From: Thermoleophilia bacterium
Lineage (GTDB): Bacteria > Actinomycetota > Thermoleophilia > Miltoncostaeales > Miltoncostaeaceae
Assembly (NCBI GenBank): GCA_016463385.1
Contig: JAEMRL010000189.1
Span: forward strand, 1-5,571
Direction: 5' to 3'
DNA length: 5,571 nucleotides
Program-made: the position numbers and the translations under genes
Part shown: one piece after another, positions 1 to 5,571 of the stretch
Numbering within the stretch: the stretch's first letter is position 1
Layout of the letters: every line of letters starts with the position of its first letter
Notes under the pieces: generated by a model
The model's database searches: none
What the model saw: only the letters and a program-made list of their open reading frames with translations
Told to the model about the DNA's origin: nothing

Positions 1-40
1 CTCTCACCCCTCGCCGCGGGCTGGTGTCGATGGCGAGACC

Positions 41-643
41 TCATCCGCCGGCGCGGCCCCCGGCGAACCCGCGCAGGAGGGTCCTCACCACGAGCCCCGG
101 AACGTCGTCGCGGCCGACCGTGCCGGCGGCCACCTGGCGGAAGCCGGTCGCGATCAGGGCACCCGTCGCCGCGACGATCCACTCGGCGGGTACGTCCGCC
201 GCCAGGGCGCCCTCGCCCTGCGCGCGGCGGATCAGCGCCTCGACAGGCCCGAAGGCGGCGGCGGCCCGCGCGTGCATCTCGGCGGTCTTGCCGGCGGGCG
301 GGCCCTCGGCGATCACGCGGTAGCGGTCGCCGACGACGAAGATCACCTCGACGACCCGCCCGAGGGCGGCGACCGGGTCGCCCTCGTGGAGGCGCTCGCC
401 GGCCAGCGCCGACCCGATCTCGTCGATCGCGGCACGACCGATCGCCTCGAGCAGCGCCTCGCGCGTCGGGAAGTGGCGGTACACCGTGGCGCGGCCGAGC
501 CCGGCGGCGTCGGCCAGGTCCTGCATCGTCGCCTCCGGCTCGTCGGCGAGCAGGTGGGTCGCCGCCGCCACGATCCGCGCCTCGTTGCGCAGCACGTCGC
601 GGCGGCGCCCGCCGGGGGCGGCCGCCTCAGTCGGTCTCGGCAA
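41..643 (-). CDS. TetR/AcrR-family transcriptional repressor
   Basis: This is a one-component DNA-binding repressor of about 200 residues, a normal TetR length. With the start used here, an N-terminal RRRDxxRNxxRI lead-in is followed by helix 1 (IVAAATHLLA) and a classic helix-turn-helix at about residues 39-67 (TMQDLADAAGLGRATVYRHF). The C-terminal two thirds is helical and divergent, as expected of a ligand-binding and dimerisation domain. The start is uncertain. The open frame reaches back to 763, deep inside the exporter gene, and its extra residues are Arg/Pro-rich shadow. I chose TTG at 643, which keeps the RRRD lead-in, has a GGGGGA stretch (649-654) five bases upstream, and overlaps the exporter stop by 17 bases. 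GTG at 595 is the main alternative and leaves only eight residues before helix 1. The gene lies directly downstream of the MMPL exporter on the same strand, so it is probably co-transcribed with it. By inference it represses that operon through the palindrome at 2897-2922. The family call is firm; the inducer is unknown. Confidence 0.88.
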   Translation of the reverse strand: MPRPTEAAAPGGRRRDVLRNEARIVAAATHLLADEPEATMQDLADAAGLGRATVYRHFPTREALLEAIGRAAIDEIGSALAGERLHEGDPVAALGRVVEVIFVVGDRYRVIAEGPPAGKTAEMHARAAAAFGPVEALIRRAQGEGALAADVPAEWIVAATGALIATGFRQVAAGTVGRDDVPGLVVRTLLRGFAGGRAGG

Positions 644-2870
644 CCGGGTCCCCCGGCCGCGCAGCCGGGGCGCGCCCGGCCGCCTGCGGCTCCGTCGGCG
701 CCTCGATCGTGATGCGCGGGGTGATCCGCTCGAGCCAGGCCGGCATGTACCAGGCCCGGTCACCCAGGATCGCCATCACGGCGGGCACGATCACCAGCCG
801 CACCACGAACGCGTCGATCGCGATGGCCGCGCCGAGGCCGAGGCCGAACTCCTTGATCGTGCGCTCGTCGCCGAGCATGAAGCTGAAGAAGACGGCGCAC
901 ATGATCAGGGCGCAGGCCACCACGACCCGGCCGATCGCCGCGATGCCCCGGTCGATCGAGTCGGCGGCCGAGTGGCCGGCGACGTGCTCCTCCCGGATGC
1001 GGCTCATGATGAAGACCTCGTAGTCGGTCGAGAGCCCGAAGAGGATCGCGAACACGATCACCGGCAGGAACGACTCGATCGGCCCGGTGCTGTCCACGCC
1101 GAGCAGGCCGGCGCCCCAGCCGTGCTGGAAGACGGCGACCAGGACGCCGAACGCCGCGAGGGCCGACAGCGCGGTGGTGAGCGCGGCCTTGGCGGCCACC
1201 ACCACCGAGCGGAAGGCCATCGTGATCAGCACGAAGATGATCCCGATCACGACGACGAGGAAGATCAGCTGGCGGCCGGCGAGGATCGCGGCGATGTCCT
1301 CGAAGGCGGCGGTCTGCCCGCCCACGAAGGCCTGCGCGCCGGCGCCGCCGACGGCGCCGGGCAGGACGTCGTCGCGCAGGCGGTGCACGAGATCGGCGGT
1401 CTCCGCCGACTGCGGCGAGGTCGTGGGGAAGACGGTCACCACGGCCGTGTCGCCGGCGGCGTTCAGCACCGGGTCGGCCACCGAGGCCACGCCCGCGCTG
1501 TCCTCGATCGCCTGCGCCACGCGCGCGGCGGTGCCGGGATCGCCGGTCTGGTCGACCGCGACGATCAGCGGCCCGTTGAAGCCCGGGCCGAAGCCGTCGG
1601 CCAGCAGGTCGTAGGCCTTGCGGGTGGTGGTGCCCGCGGGGTTCGACCCCGCGTCGCTGGAGCCGAGCTGCACCGTCAGCACGGGCAGCGCCAGGACGAT
1701 CAGCACGGCGATCGCGACGCCGCCGGTGACCCAGGGGCGGGCGGTGACCCACCGGCCGAAGCGGGCCGTGCGCGAGCTCTGCCGCGCGGCCTCCGAGTCG
1801 TCGCGGTGCGGCATGAACGGCAGGCGGCCCCGGTCGATGCGGTGCCCCAGCAGCGAGAGGATCGCCGGCAGCAGCGTGACCGCCGCGACGACCGCGACCA
1901 GCACCGTGATCGCGGCGCCCAGGCCCATCTTGGTGATGAAGTCGATGCCGAGAAGGGCCAGTGAGGAGATCGAGATCGCCACGGTGATGCCGGCGAAGAT
2001 CACCGCGCGCCCCGCGGTGGCGGCCGCCGTCGTCGCGGCGTCCACGGGTGACTGGCCGTCGTGGAGCGCCTGGCGGAAGCGCGTGACGATGAAGAGCGAG
2101 TAGTCGATCCCCACGCCGAGGCCGATCATCGTGGCGAGGGTCGGTGTGATGGTGCCGAAGGTCCAGAAGCCTGCGCCGAGGGTGATCAGGGCGGTCCCGA
2201 TCCCGACCGAGGCGATCGCGAGGGCGATCGGCAGGCTCATCGCGACGGCGCTGCCCAGCATGATCAGGAGGATGACGACGGCCGCGAGCAGGCCGATCAC
2301 CCCGCGGAGCCCGGTGGTCGGCGGGTCCGCGTAGGCGACCCCCGGGCCGCCGAACTCCACCTGCACGCCGGCGTCCTCACCGATGGCGCGCGTCGTCTCG
2401 ATCAGGTCGTCGACCGCGGCGGCGTCCACGTCGATCGCCTTGGCGGCGAACTGGACGTCGGCGTAGGCGATGCGGCCGTTCTCGGCGAGGCCCCCGGTGG
2501 CGGGGGCGAGCGGATCGGACACCTCGGTGACGCCGGGGATCCGCCCGGCCGCGGCGACCGCCTCCCTCACCGCATCGCGGGCCTCGCCGGAGTCGAGCCG
2601 GCCCGAGTCGACCGCGAAGACCATCTGCGCCGAGTCGCCGGAGCGTGCAGGAAAGCGCGTGTCGAGGAGATCGGTGGCCCGCTGCGAGTCGGACCCGGGC
2701 AGCGAGAACTCGTCGACCAGCGCGCCACCGAAGCTCTGGCTCAGCACGACGACCGCGACGACCGCCGCCACCCAGGCGCCGATCGTGCGCCAGCCGTGCG
2801 CGGCGCAGAGGTGGGCCAGGCGCGAGAGCGCTCCCGAGCGGACGGGTGGTTCGTGGGCGGAGTGCGGCAC
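627..2870 (-). CDS. MMPL-family RND-superfamily exporter
   Basis: This is a 747-residue inner-membrane transporter with the complete two-repeat MMPL plan. TM1 (about 28-46) is followed by an extracytoplasmic porter domain (about 50-185), a bundle of five TM segments (about 188-340), a cytoplasmic linker (about 341-375), TM7 (about 381-400), a second porter domain (about 402-530) and a second five-TM bundle (about 534-702). The proton-relay Asp-Tyr pairs sit in the fourth TM of each half: GVGIDYSLFIVTR (D256-Y257) and GLSTDYEVFIMSR (D616-Y617). Both are intact, so it should be an active proton-driven exporter. The start is a GTG with AAGGA six bases upstream. Members of this family export lipids, siderophores, pigments or drugs; the substrate cannot be read from sequence. 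The short Ala/Pro-rich C-terminal tail (about 720-747) lacks the large cytoplasmic domain of mycobacterial MmpL3, so it resembles the generic YdfJ-like exporters rather than the mycolate transporter. The downstream TetR gene and the upstream palindrome suggest an inducible efflux operon. Confidence 0.95.
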   Translation of the reverse strand: MPHSAHEPPVRSGALSRLAHLCAAHGWRTIGAWVAAVVAVVVLSQSFGGALVDEFSLPGSDSQRATDLLDTRFPARSGDSAQMVFAVDSGRLDSGEARDAVREAVAAAGRIPGVTEVSDPLAPATGGLAENGRIAYADVQFAAKAIDVDAAAVDDLIETTRAIGEDAGVQVEFGGPGVAYADPPTTGLRGVIGLLAAVVILLIMLGSAVAMSLPIALAIASVGIGTALITLGAGFWTFGTITPTLATMIGLGVGIDYSLFIVTRFRQALHDGQSPVDAATTAAATAGRAVIFAGITVAISISSLALLGIDFITKMGLGAAITVLVAVVAAVTLLPAILSLLGHRIDRGRLPFMPHRDDSEAARQSSRTARFGRWVTARPWVTGGVAIAVLIVLALPVLTVQLGSSDAGSNPAGTTTRKAYDLLADGFGPGFNGPLIVAVDQTGDPGTAARVAQAIEDSAGVASVADPVLNAAGDTAVVTVFPTTSPQSAETADLVHRLRDDVLPGAVGGAGAQAFVGGQTAAFEDIAAILAGRQLIFLVVVIGIIFVLITMAFRSVVVAAKAALTTALSALAAFGVLVAVFQHGWGAGLLGVDSTGPIESFLPVIVFAILFGLSTDYEVFIMSRIREEHVAGHSAADSIDRGIAAIGRVVVACALIMCAVFFSFMLGDERTIKEFGLGLGAAIAIDAFVVRLVIVPAVMAILGDRAWYMPAWLERITPRITIEAPTEPQAAGRAPAARPGDPVAETD

Positions 2871-2876
2871 GGGCTG

Positions 2877-2881
2877 TCCTT
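2877..2881 (-). promoter_or_regulatory. Ribosome binding site of the MMPL exporter
   Basis: On the minus strand this reads AAGGA, six bases before the GTG start at 2870. It is one of the clearest Shine-Dalgarno sequences in the window and supports GTG as the true start. Confidence 0.7.
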
Positions 2882-2896
2882 CGCGACGGTGTCGTC

Positions 2897-2922
2897 GATA
2901 TGAGACCGATGCGTCTCACATC
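2897..2922. promoter_or_regulatory. Palindromic operator, probable TetR binding site
   Basis: This is an imperfect 26-base inverted repeat. The core is TGAGAC (2901-2906), six central bases, then GTCTCA (2913-2918). After one mismatched pair the symmetry resumes with GAT (2897-2899) against ATC (2920-2922), so 10 of 13 base pairs are symmetric. The size and the TGAGAC-N6-GTCTCA design are typical of operators bound by TetR-family dimers in high-GC actinobacteria. It lies 26 bases upstream of the exporter start, where a bound repressor would block transcription of the exporter-repressor operon. It is about 120 bases from the divergent membrane gene, so control of that gene is less likely. I see no convincing -35/-10 pair around it. 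Binding by the local TetR protein is inferred from position and symmetry. Confidence 0.75.
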
Positions 2923-2977
2923 CTGCGGGTACCCAGGAAAGCGCAGCCCCGGCGGCGCTTCAAGCGGCGCCACCCCG

Positions 2978-2996
2978 GGTTTGCCGAATGCGAACC
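2978..2996. repeat. Short imperfect inverted repeat in the divergent intergenic region
   Basis: GGTTTGC (2978-2984), a five-base CGAAT spacer and GCGAACC (2990-2996) form seven-base arms with a single mismatch. It lies between the operator-like palindrome and the start of the rightward operon, about 48 bases before the GTG at 3044. It could be a second regulator site or a weak RNA hairpin. In such GC-rich DNA a chance origin is quite possible. Confidence 0.3.
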
Positions 2997-3017
2997 GTCG
3001 CCCACGGGGTTTCGGAT

Positions 3018-3034
3018 CCCCGCCTGCGGGGTGA
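3018..3034 (+). promoter_or_regulatory. Ribosome binding site overlapped by a small hairpin
   Basis: GGGGTGA (3028-3034) lies nine bases before the GTG start at 3044 and is the likely ribosome binding site of the membrane gene. Its four G residues also form one arm of a short hairpin, CCCCGC (3018-3023) against GCGGGG (3026-3031). In RNA this would close as about five G/C pairs around a four-base loop and could partly mask the site. The ribosome-site call is moderate; any regulatory effect of the hairpin is speculative. Confidence 0.4.
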
Positions 3035-3043
3035 CCTACGGGC

Positions 3044-3955
3044 GTGTCGATGCGTGCGCAGACCGCCGGGTCCACCGGCGCCGGGTGGGGGCGTGAGATC
3101 GGGGATCTCATGCGGGCGGCGGCGGGCGGCTTCCTCTTCGGGGTCCCGCTGCTCTACACGATGGAGGTCTGGTGGTACGGGTCGTGGGTGGACCCGCGCT
3201 GGATGCTCGGCGCCCTCGCCGTGTCACTGGTGCTCGTGGTCGTCCTCACCCGCACCTCGGGGTTCCGGAACGTGCGCGACAGCACCTGGCGTGACGCGGC
3301 CTTCGACGGCGTCGTGATCGTCGCCATCGGGGCGCTCTGCGCCGCGGCGATCCTGGTCTGCATCCGTGAGATCACCCTCTCGACCTCCCTGGAGGAGACC
3401 GTCGGCAAGGTCGTCTTCGAAGCGATCCCGTTCGCCCTGGGCGCGGCTCTCGCACGGCAGTTCCTGTCCCGGCGCGAGCGGGAGGAGGACGCGGGCGGGG
3501 AGCAGGACGAGGGCGGCGGCGGACTCGCGGAGGACATCGGCGTGGACGACCCGGCCATCGGCCGCACGCTGGCCGACGCGGGCGCCGCCGCCGTCGGGGC
3601 CCTGGTGCTCTGCTTCAGCATCGCCCCCACCGACGAGGTGCCCCTGATCGCCAGCGCGATGTCCCCGCCCTGGCTGCTGGCGCTGGTCGCGGCGTCCCTG
3701 CTGATCTCGTACGCGATCGTCTTCGAGGCCGACTTCTCCGACCAGGCGGGGCGGCGACAGCACGAGGGCCCGTTCCAGCGGCCCTTCGCCGAGACGGTCG
3801 GCGCCTACGTCATCTCGCTGACCGTCGCGGGCCTGGCGCTGCTGTTCTTCCAGCGCATCGGCCCCGACCAGGACTGGCGCACCTGGCTCGCCTGGACCGT
3901 CGTCCTCGGCCTGCCGGCCACCATCGGCGGCGCCGCCGGGAGGCTCGCCGTATGA
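3044..3955 (+). CDS. TIGR02587-family integral membrane protein of unknown function
   Basis: This is a 303-residue polytopic membrane protein with about seven to eight hydrophobic segments: roughly 27-41, 53-69, 87-107, 122-139 (weaker), 175-194, 207-226, 250-270 and 281-300. Features resembling TIGR02587 include the first segment GGFLFGVPLLYTMEVWW, the motif APTDEVPLIAS (about 194-204) and PPWLLALVAASLLISYAIVF (about 208-227). Between the fourth and fifth segments lies a charged, glycine-rich loop (about 142-165, REREEDAGGEQDEGGGG), probably cytoplasmic and flexible. The start is fixed within six bases. An in-frame TGA at 3032 excludes anything earlier, and GTG at 3044 has a better-placed ribosome site than ATG at 3050. 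The 4-base overlap with the next gene, plus the known pairing of TIGR02587 with TIGR02588, supports the identification, made here from memory of the family without a profile search. No enzymatic residues or transport signature can be named, and the function is unknown. Confidence 0.88.
   Translation: MSMRAQTAGSTGAGWGREIGDLMRAAAGGFLFGVPLLYTMEVWWYGSWVDPRWMLGALAVSLVLVVVLTRTSGFRNVRDSTWRDAAFDGVVIVAIGALCAAAILVCIREITLSTSLEETVGKVVFEAIPFALGAALARQFLSRREREEDAGGEQDEGGGGLAEDIGVDDPAIGRTLADAGAAAVGALVLCFSIAPTDEVPLIASAMSPPWLLALVAASLLISYAIVFEADFSDQAGRRQHEGPFQRPFAETVGAYVISLTVAGLALLFFQRIGPDQDWRTWLAWTVVLGLPATIGGAAGRLAV
3938..3943 (+). promoter_or_regulatory. Ribosome binding site of the small membrane-anchored partner
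   Basis: GGGAGG lies inside the end of the upstream membrane gene, eight bases before the ATG at 3952. With the ATGA stop/start overlap it points to translational coupling of the two membrane genes. Confidence 0.65.
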
Positions 3956-4353
3956 GCGGCGGACGCCAGGAGCGCCCGCCCCGCACGGCGGCCGAGTGGT
4001 GGACCTTCGCCGTCTCGGTGGCGCTGGTGGGCCTCGTGGCGGGCCTGATCGTGCTGAGCTGGGCCACCGGGCCGTCCGGGCCCGCGCTCCTCGAGGCCGG
4101 GCAGAGCGGGCCGGTGGTCCGCACGGGCAGCGCCTACCGCGTGCCCTTCGAGGTGCGCAACACCGGAGGCGAGCCGGCCAACAACGTGCAGGTGGTGGCC
4201 GAGCTGGTGATCGACGGCACCCTCGAGGGCGAGGGTGAGCAGTCGGTGATGTTCCTCTCGGCGGGAGAGCGCGAGACCGGCGCCTTCCTCTTCCCGGCCG
4301 ACCCGGACCTCGGCGAGGTGACCATCTCGGTCGCGAGCTACTCGGAGCCATGA
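3952..4353 (+). CDS. TIGR02588-family small membrane-anchored protein
   Basis: This 133-residue protein has a short charged N-terminus, one membrane helix (about 17-38, WTFAVSVALVGLVAGLIVLSW) and a C-terminal domain of about 90 residues rich in beta-strand pattern (YRVPFEVRNTGGEPANNVQV, then VVAELVIDG, then GEVTISVASYSEP). The VRNTGG...A.NVQV pattern resembles Ig-like or CARDB-type beta-sandwich domains. The positive residues before the helix predict a cytoplasmic N-terminus and a domain on the outer face of the membrane. TIGR02588 proteins are known only as partners of TIGR02587 proteins in two-gene operons, and that is the arrangement here, with an ATGA overlap. The two probably form a complex in which this protein supplies the exterior domain, although no experiment known to me shows it. 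Size, topology and context agree; the function is unknown. Confidence 0.85.
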   Translation: MSGGRQERPPRTAAEWWTFAVSVALVGLVAGLIVLSWATGPSGPALLEAGQSGPVVRTGSAYRVPFEVRNTGGEPANNVQVVAELVIDGTLEGEGEQSVMFLSAGERETGAFLFPADPDLGEVTISVASYSEP

Positions 4354-4372
4354 GGGCGGGTAGCGTCCGGCC

Positions 4373-5571
4373 GTGCCCTCCGAGCGAGCCGAGATCAGCG
4401 CCGCCCAGGCGCGCCGCATCGCGCTCCACGCCCAGGGGTTCGGCGACCGCAGGCCGGAGGGACGGGTGGACCGGCGCCACGCCCGCCGGGTGCTCGACCG
4501 CGTCGGCCTGATCCAGATCGACTCGGTCAACGTGCTGGCGCGCTCGCAGGAGCTGCCGCTGTTCGCCCGCATCGGCGCCCACCCGCGCGACGTCCTGCCG
4601 CGCATGGCCGCCGACGCGGAGCTGTTCGAGTACTGGTGCCACGAGGCGTCGCTGCTGCCGATCGATCTCTGGCCGCTGATGCGCTGGAGGATGGAGCGCC
4701 CCGACGGCGTCTGGAGCAGCATCTACGCGATCGGCCGCGACGACCCCGGCTACGTGGCCGCCGTGCTGGAGGAGGTGCGCGAGCGCGGCCCGATCACGGC
4801 CGGCGACCTGCCCGACCCCGGCCCGCGCGCGGACTCGATGTGGGGCTGGAGCCGCGGCAAGCGCGCGCTGGAGCACCTGTTCTGGTCGGGCGCCCTCACC
4901 GCCCGGCGCCGCCCGTCCGACTTCGCGCGGCTCTACGACCTCACCGAGCGGGTCATCCCCGAACGCGTGCGCGCGCTGCCGGCGCCCTCCGAGGACGACG
5001 CCAAGCGCGAGCTGCTGGCGATGGCCGGCCGCGCCCTCGGCGTGGCCACCCTGCACGACCTCTGCGACTACCACCGCCTCAACGTGCCGCGCGCGCGGCA
5101 TCTGGTGGCCGAGCTGGTGGAGGCGGGGCGGCTGCATCCGGTGCGGGTCGCCGGCTGGGACCGCCCGGCCTTCCTCCACCCGGACGCCCACCTGCCGCGC
5201 TGGGTACGGGCGCGTGCGCTGCTGTCGCCCTTCGACTCGCTGGTGTGGGACCGGGCGCGCACCGAGCGCCTGTTCGGCTTCCGCTACCGCATCGAGATCT
5301 ACACCCCGGCCGCCCGGCGGGTGCACGGCTACTACGTCCTGCCGTTCCTGCGCGGCGACCGGCTGGTGGCGCGGGTCGATCTGAAGGCCGGGCGGGCGGA
5401 GGGCGCGCTGCTGGTGCAGGCCGCCTTCGCCGAGCCCGGAGAGGATCCGCTCGCCACGGCGGCCGACCTGGCGGCCGAGCTGGCGGAGATGGCGGCCTGG
5501 CTCGGGCTCGGGACGGTGCGCGTGGCGGGCGGCGGGGACCTCGCCCGCGCGCTCGCGGCGGAGGTCGCGGC
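4373..5571 (+). CDS. Winged-helix DNA glycosylase, YcaQ/AlkX-like (3' end outside window)
   Basis: The frame stays open from GTG 4373 to the window edge, giving 399 codons without a stop. YcaQ-family proteins are about 400 residues long, so only a short C-terminal piece should be missing. Family hallmarks run in order: ISAAQARRIALHAQGF (8-23), GLIQIDSVNVLARSQELPLFAR (45-66), EYWCHEASLLP (86-96), SPFDSLVWDR (285-294), ERLFGFRYRIEIYTP (298-312) and HGYYVLPFLRGDRLVARVDLKA (318-339). Q48-I49-D50 matches the catalytic Q-x-D motif of E. coli YcaQ (AlkX), distinct from the Q-x-Q of Streptomyces AlkZ. These enzymes excise bulky alkylated bases and unhook interstrand DNA crosslinks; the protein is cytosolic and DNA-binding. 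An in-frame TAG at 4361 leaves GTG 4373 as the only start that keeps the conserved N-terminus. It follows the membrane pair by 19 bases and lacks a well-placed strong Shine-Dalgarno (GAGG at 4352-4355 is 17 bases away), so co-transcription is likely but coupling is weak. It could act in general alkylation repair rather than on a specific toxin. Confidence 0.92.
   Translation, partial: MPSERAEISAAQARRIALHAQGFGDRRPEGRVDRRHARRVLDRVGLIQIDSVNVLARSQELPLFARIGAHPRDVLPRMAADAELFEYWCHEASLLPIDLWPLMRWRMERPDGVWSSIYAIGRDDPGYVAAVLEEVRERGPITAGDLPDPGPRADSMWGWSRGKRALEHLFWSGALTARRRPSDFARLYDLTERVIPERVRALPAPSEDDAKRELLAMAGRALGVATLHDLCDYHRLNVPRARHLVAELVEAGRLHPVRVAGWDRPAFLHPDAHLPRWVRARALLSPFDSLVWDRARTERLFGFRYRIEIYTPAARRVHGYYVLPFLRGDRLVARVDLKAGRAEGALLVQAAFAEPGEDPLATAADLAAELAEMAAWLGLGTVRVAGGGDLARALAAEVA

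Noticed and set aside
1..40. Possible terminator or neighbouring gene end downstream of the repressor
   Set aside because: No hairpin followed by a T run and no recognisable protein signal can be supported in 40 bases at the window edge.
486..1964. A 492-codon open frame on the plus strand, antisense to the MMPL exporter and its repressor
   Set aside because: Its translation is low-complexity Arg/Gly/Asp/His-rich with no domain, and it is fully opposite a well-supported exporter gene. It is a high-GC shadow frame.
2061..2903. A 280-codon plus-strand frame opposite the exporter N-terminal half
   Set aside because: Its composition is highly charged and repetitive, it has no motif, and it is antisense to clear MMPL transmembrane and porter sequence.
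2927..2934. Perfect eight-base palindrome GGGTACCC
   Set aside because: Symmetry does not extend past eight bases, and it has no clear relation to a promoter or to the main operator.
2956..2966. Short palindrome CGCTT-C-AAGCG in the divergent intergenic region
   Set aside because: It has only five-base arms with a one-base centre, too short and too likely by chance in GC-rich DNA to call an operator or terminator.
4350..4430. An ATG at 4350 overlapping the TIGR02588-like stop as a coupled start of a third gene
   Set aside because: It is in a different frame from the glycosylase and gives only a Pro/Arg/Ser-rich shadow. The conserved YcaQ N-terminus begins at GTG 4373.
3224..5326. A 700-codon open frame on the minus strand across the membrane pair and the glycosylase
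   Set aside because: It spans three real genes on the other strand, and its product is Arg/Gly/His/Gln-rich with no recognisable fold. Long antisense frames are expected at this GC content.

Overview
The window is a very GC-rich, densely coding stretch. Third codon positions are almost all G or C, start codons include GTG and probably TTG, and genes overlap or lie close together. This suggests a high-GC actinobacterium. A deep-branching group such as the Thermoleophilia/Solirubrobacterales is possible, but no feature here fixes the taxon. No RNA gene, CRISPR array, insertion sequence or phage gene is visible.

Layout: the window has two divergent transcription units separated by an intergenic region of about 173 bases (2871-3043). 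Leftward (minus strand) from 2870 runs an RND-superfamily MMPL-type exporter of 747 residues. It is followed, probably with a short overlap, by a TetR-family repressor that ends at 41. Between the exporter start and the divergent gene lies an imperfect palindrome (2897-2922, arms GAT-TGAGAC / GTCTCA-ATC) of the size and type bound by TetR dimers. The simplest reading is a self-contained, autoregulated efflux cassette: the repressor sits on the operator next to the exporter start until a ligand releases it, and the exporter then removes the ligand or a related molecule.

Rightward (plus strand) from 3044 is a multi-pass membrane protein matching the TIGR02587 family. It is coupled by a 4-base ATGA overlap to a small single-pass protein with an exterior domain, matching TIGR02588. 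These two uncharacterised families are known to occur as a gene pair. After 19 bases comes a winged-helix protein of the YcaQ/AlkX DNA glycosylase family (crosslink repair), which carries a Q-I-D motif and is cut off by the right edge of the window. Whether the glycosylase shares function with the membrane pair or is only a close neighbour cannot be decided from the sequence.

The most interesting points are the well-formed operator next to the TetR/MMPL cassette and the TIGR02587/TIGR02588 pair of unknown function, here followed closely by a DNA-repair gene. Long open frames antisense to the exporter and to the right-hand genes are GC-driven shadows. The first 40 bases, downstream of the repressor stop, show no gene or terminator that I can support.
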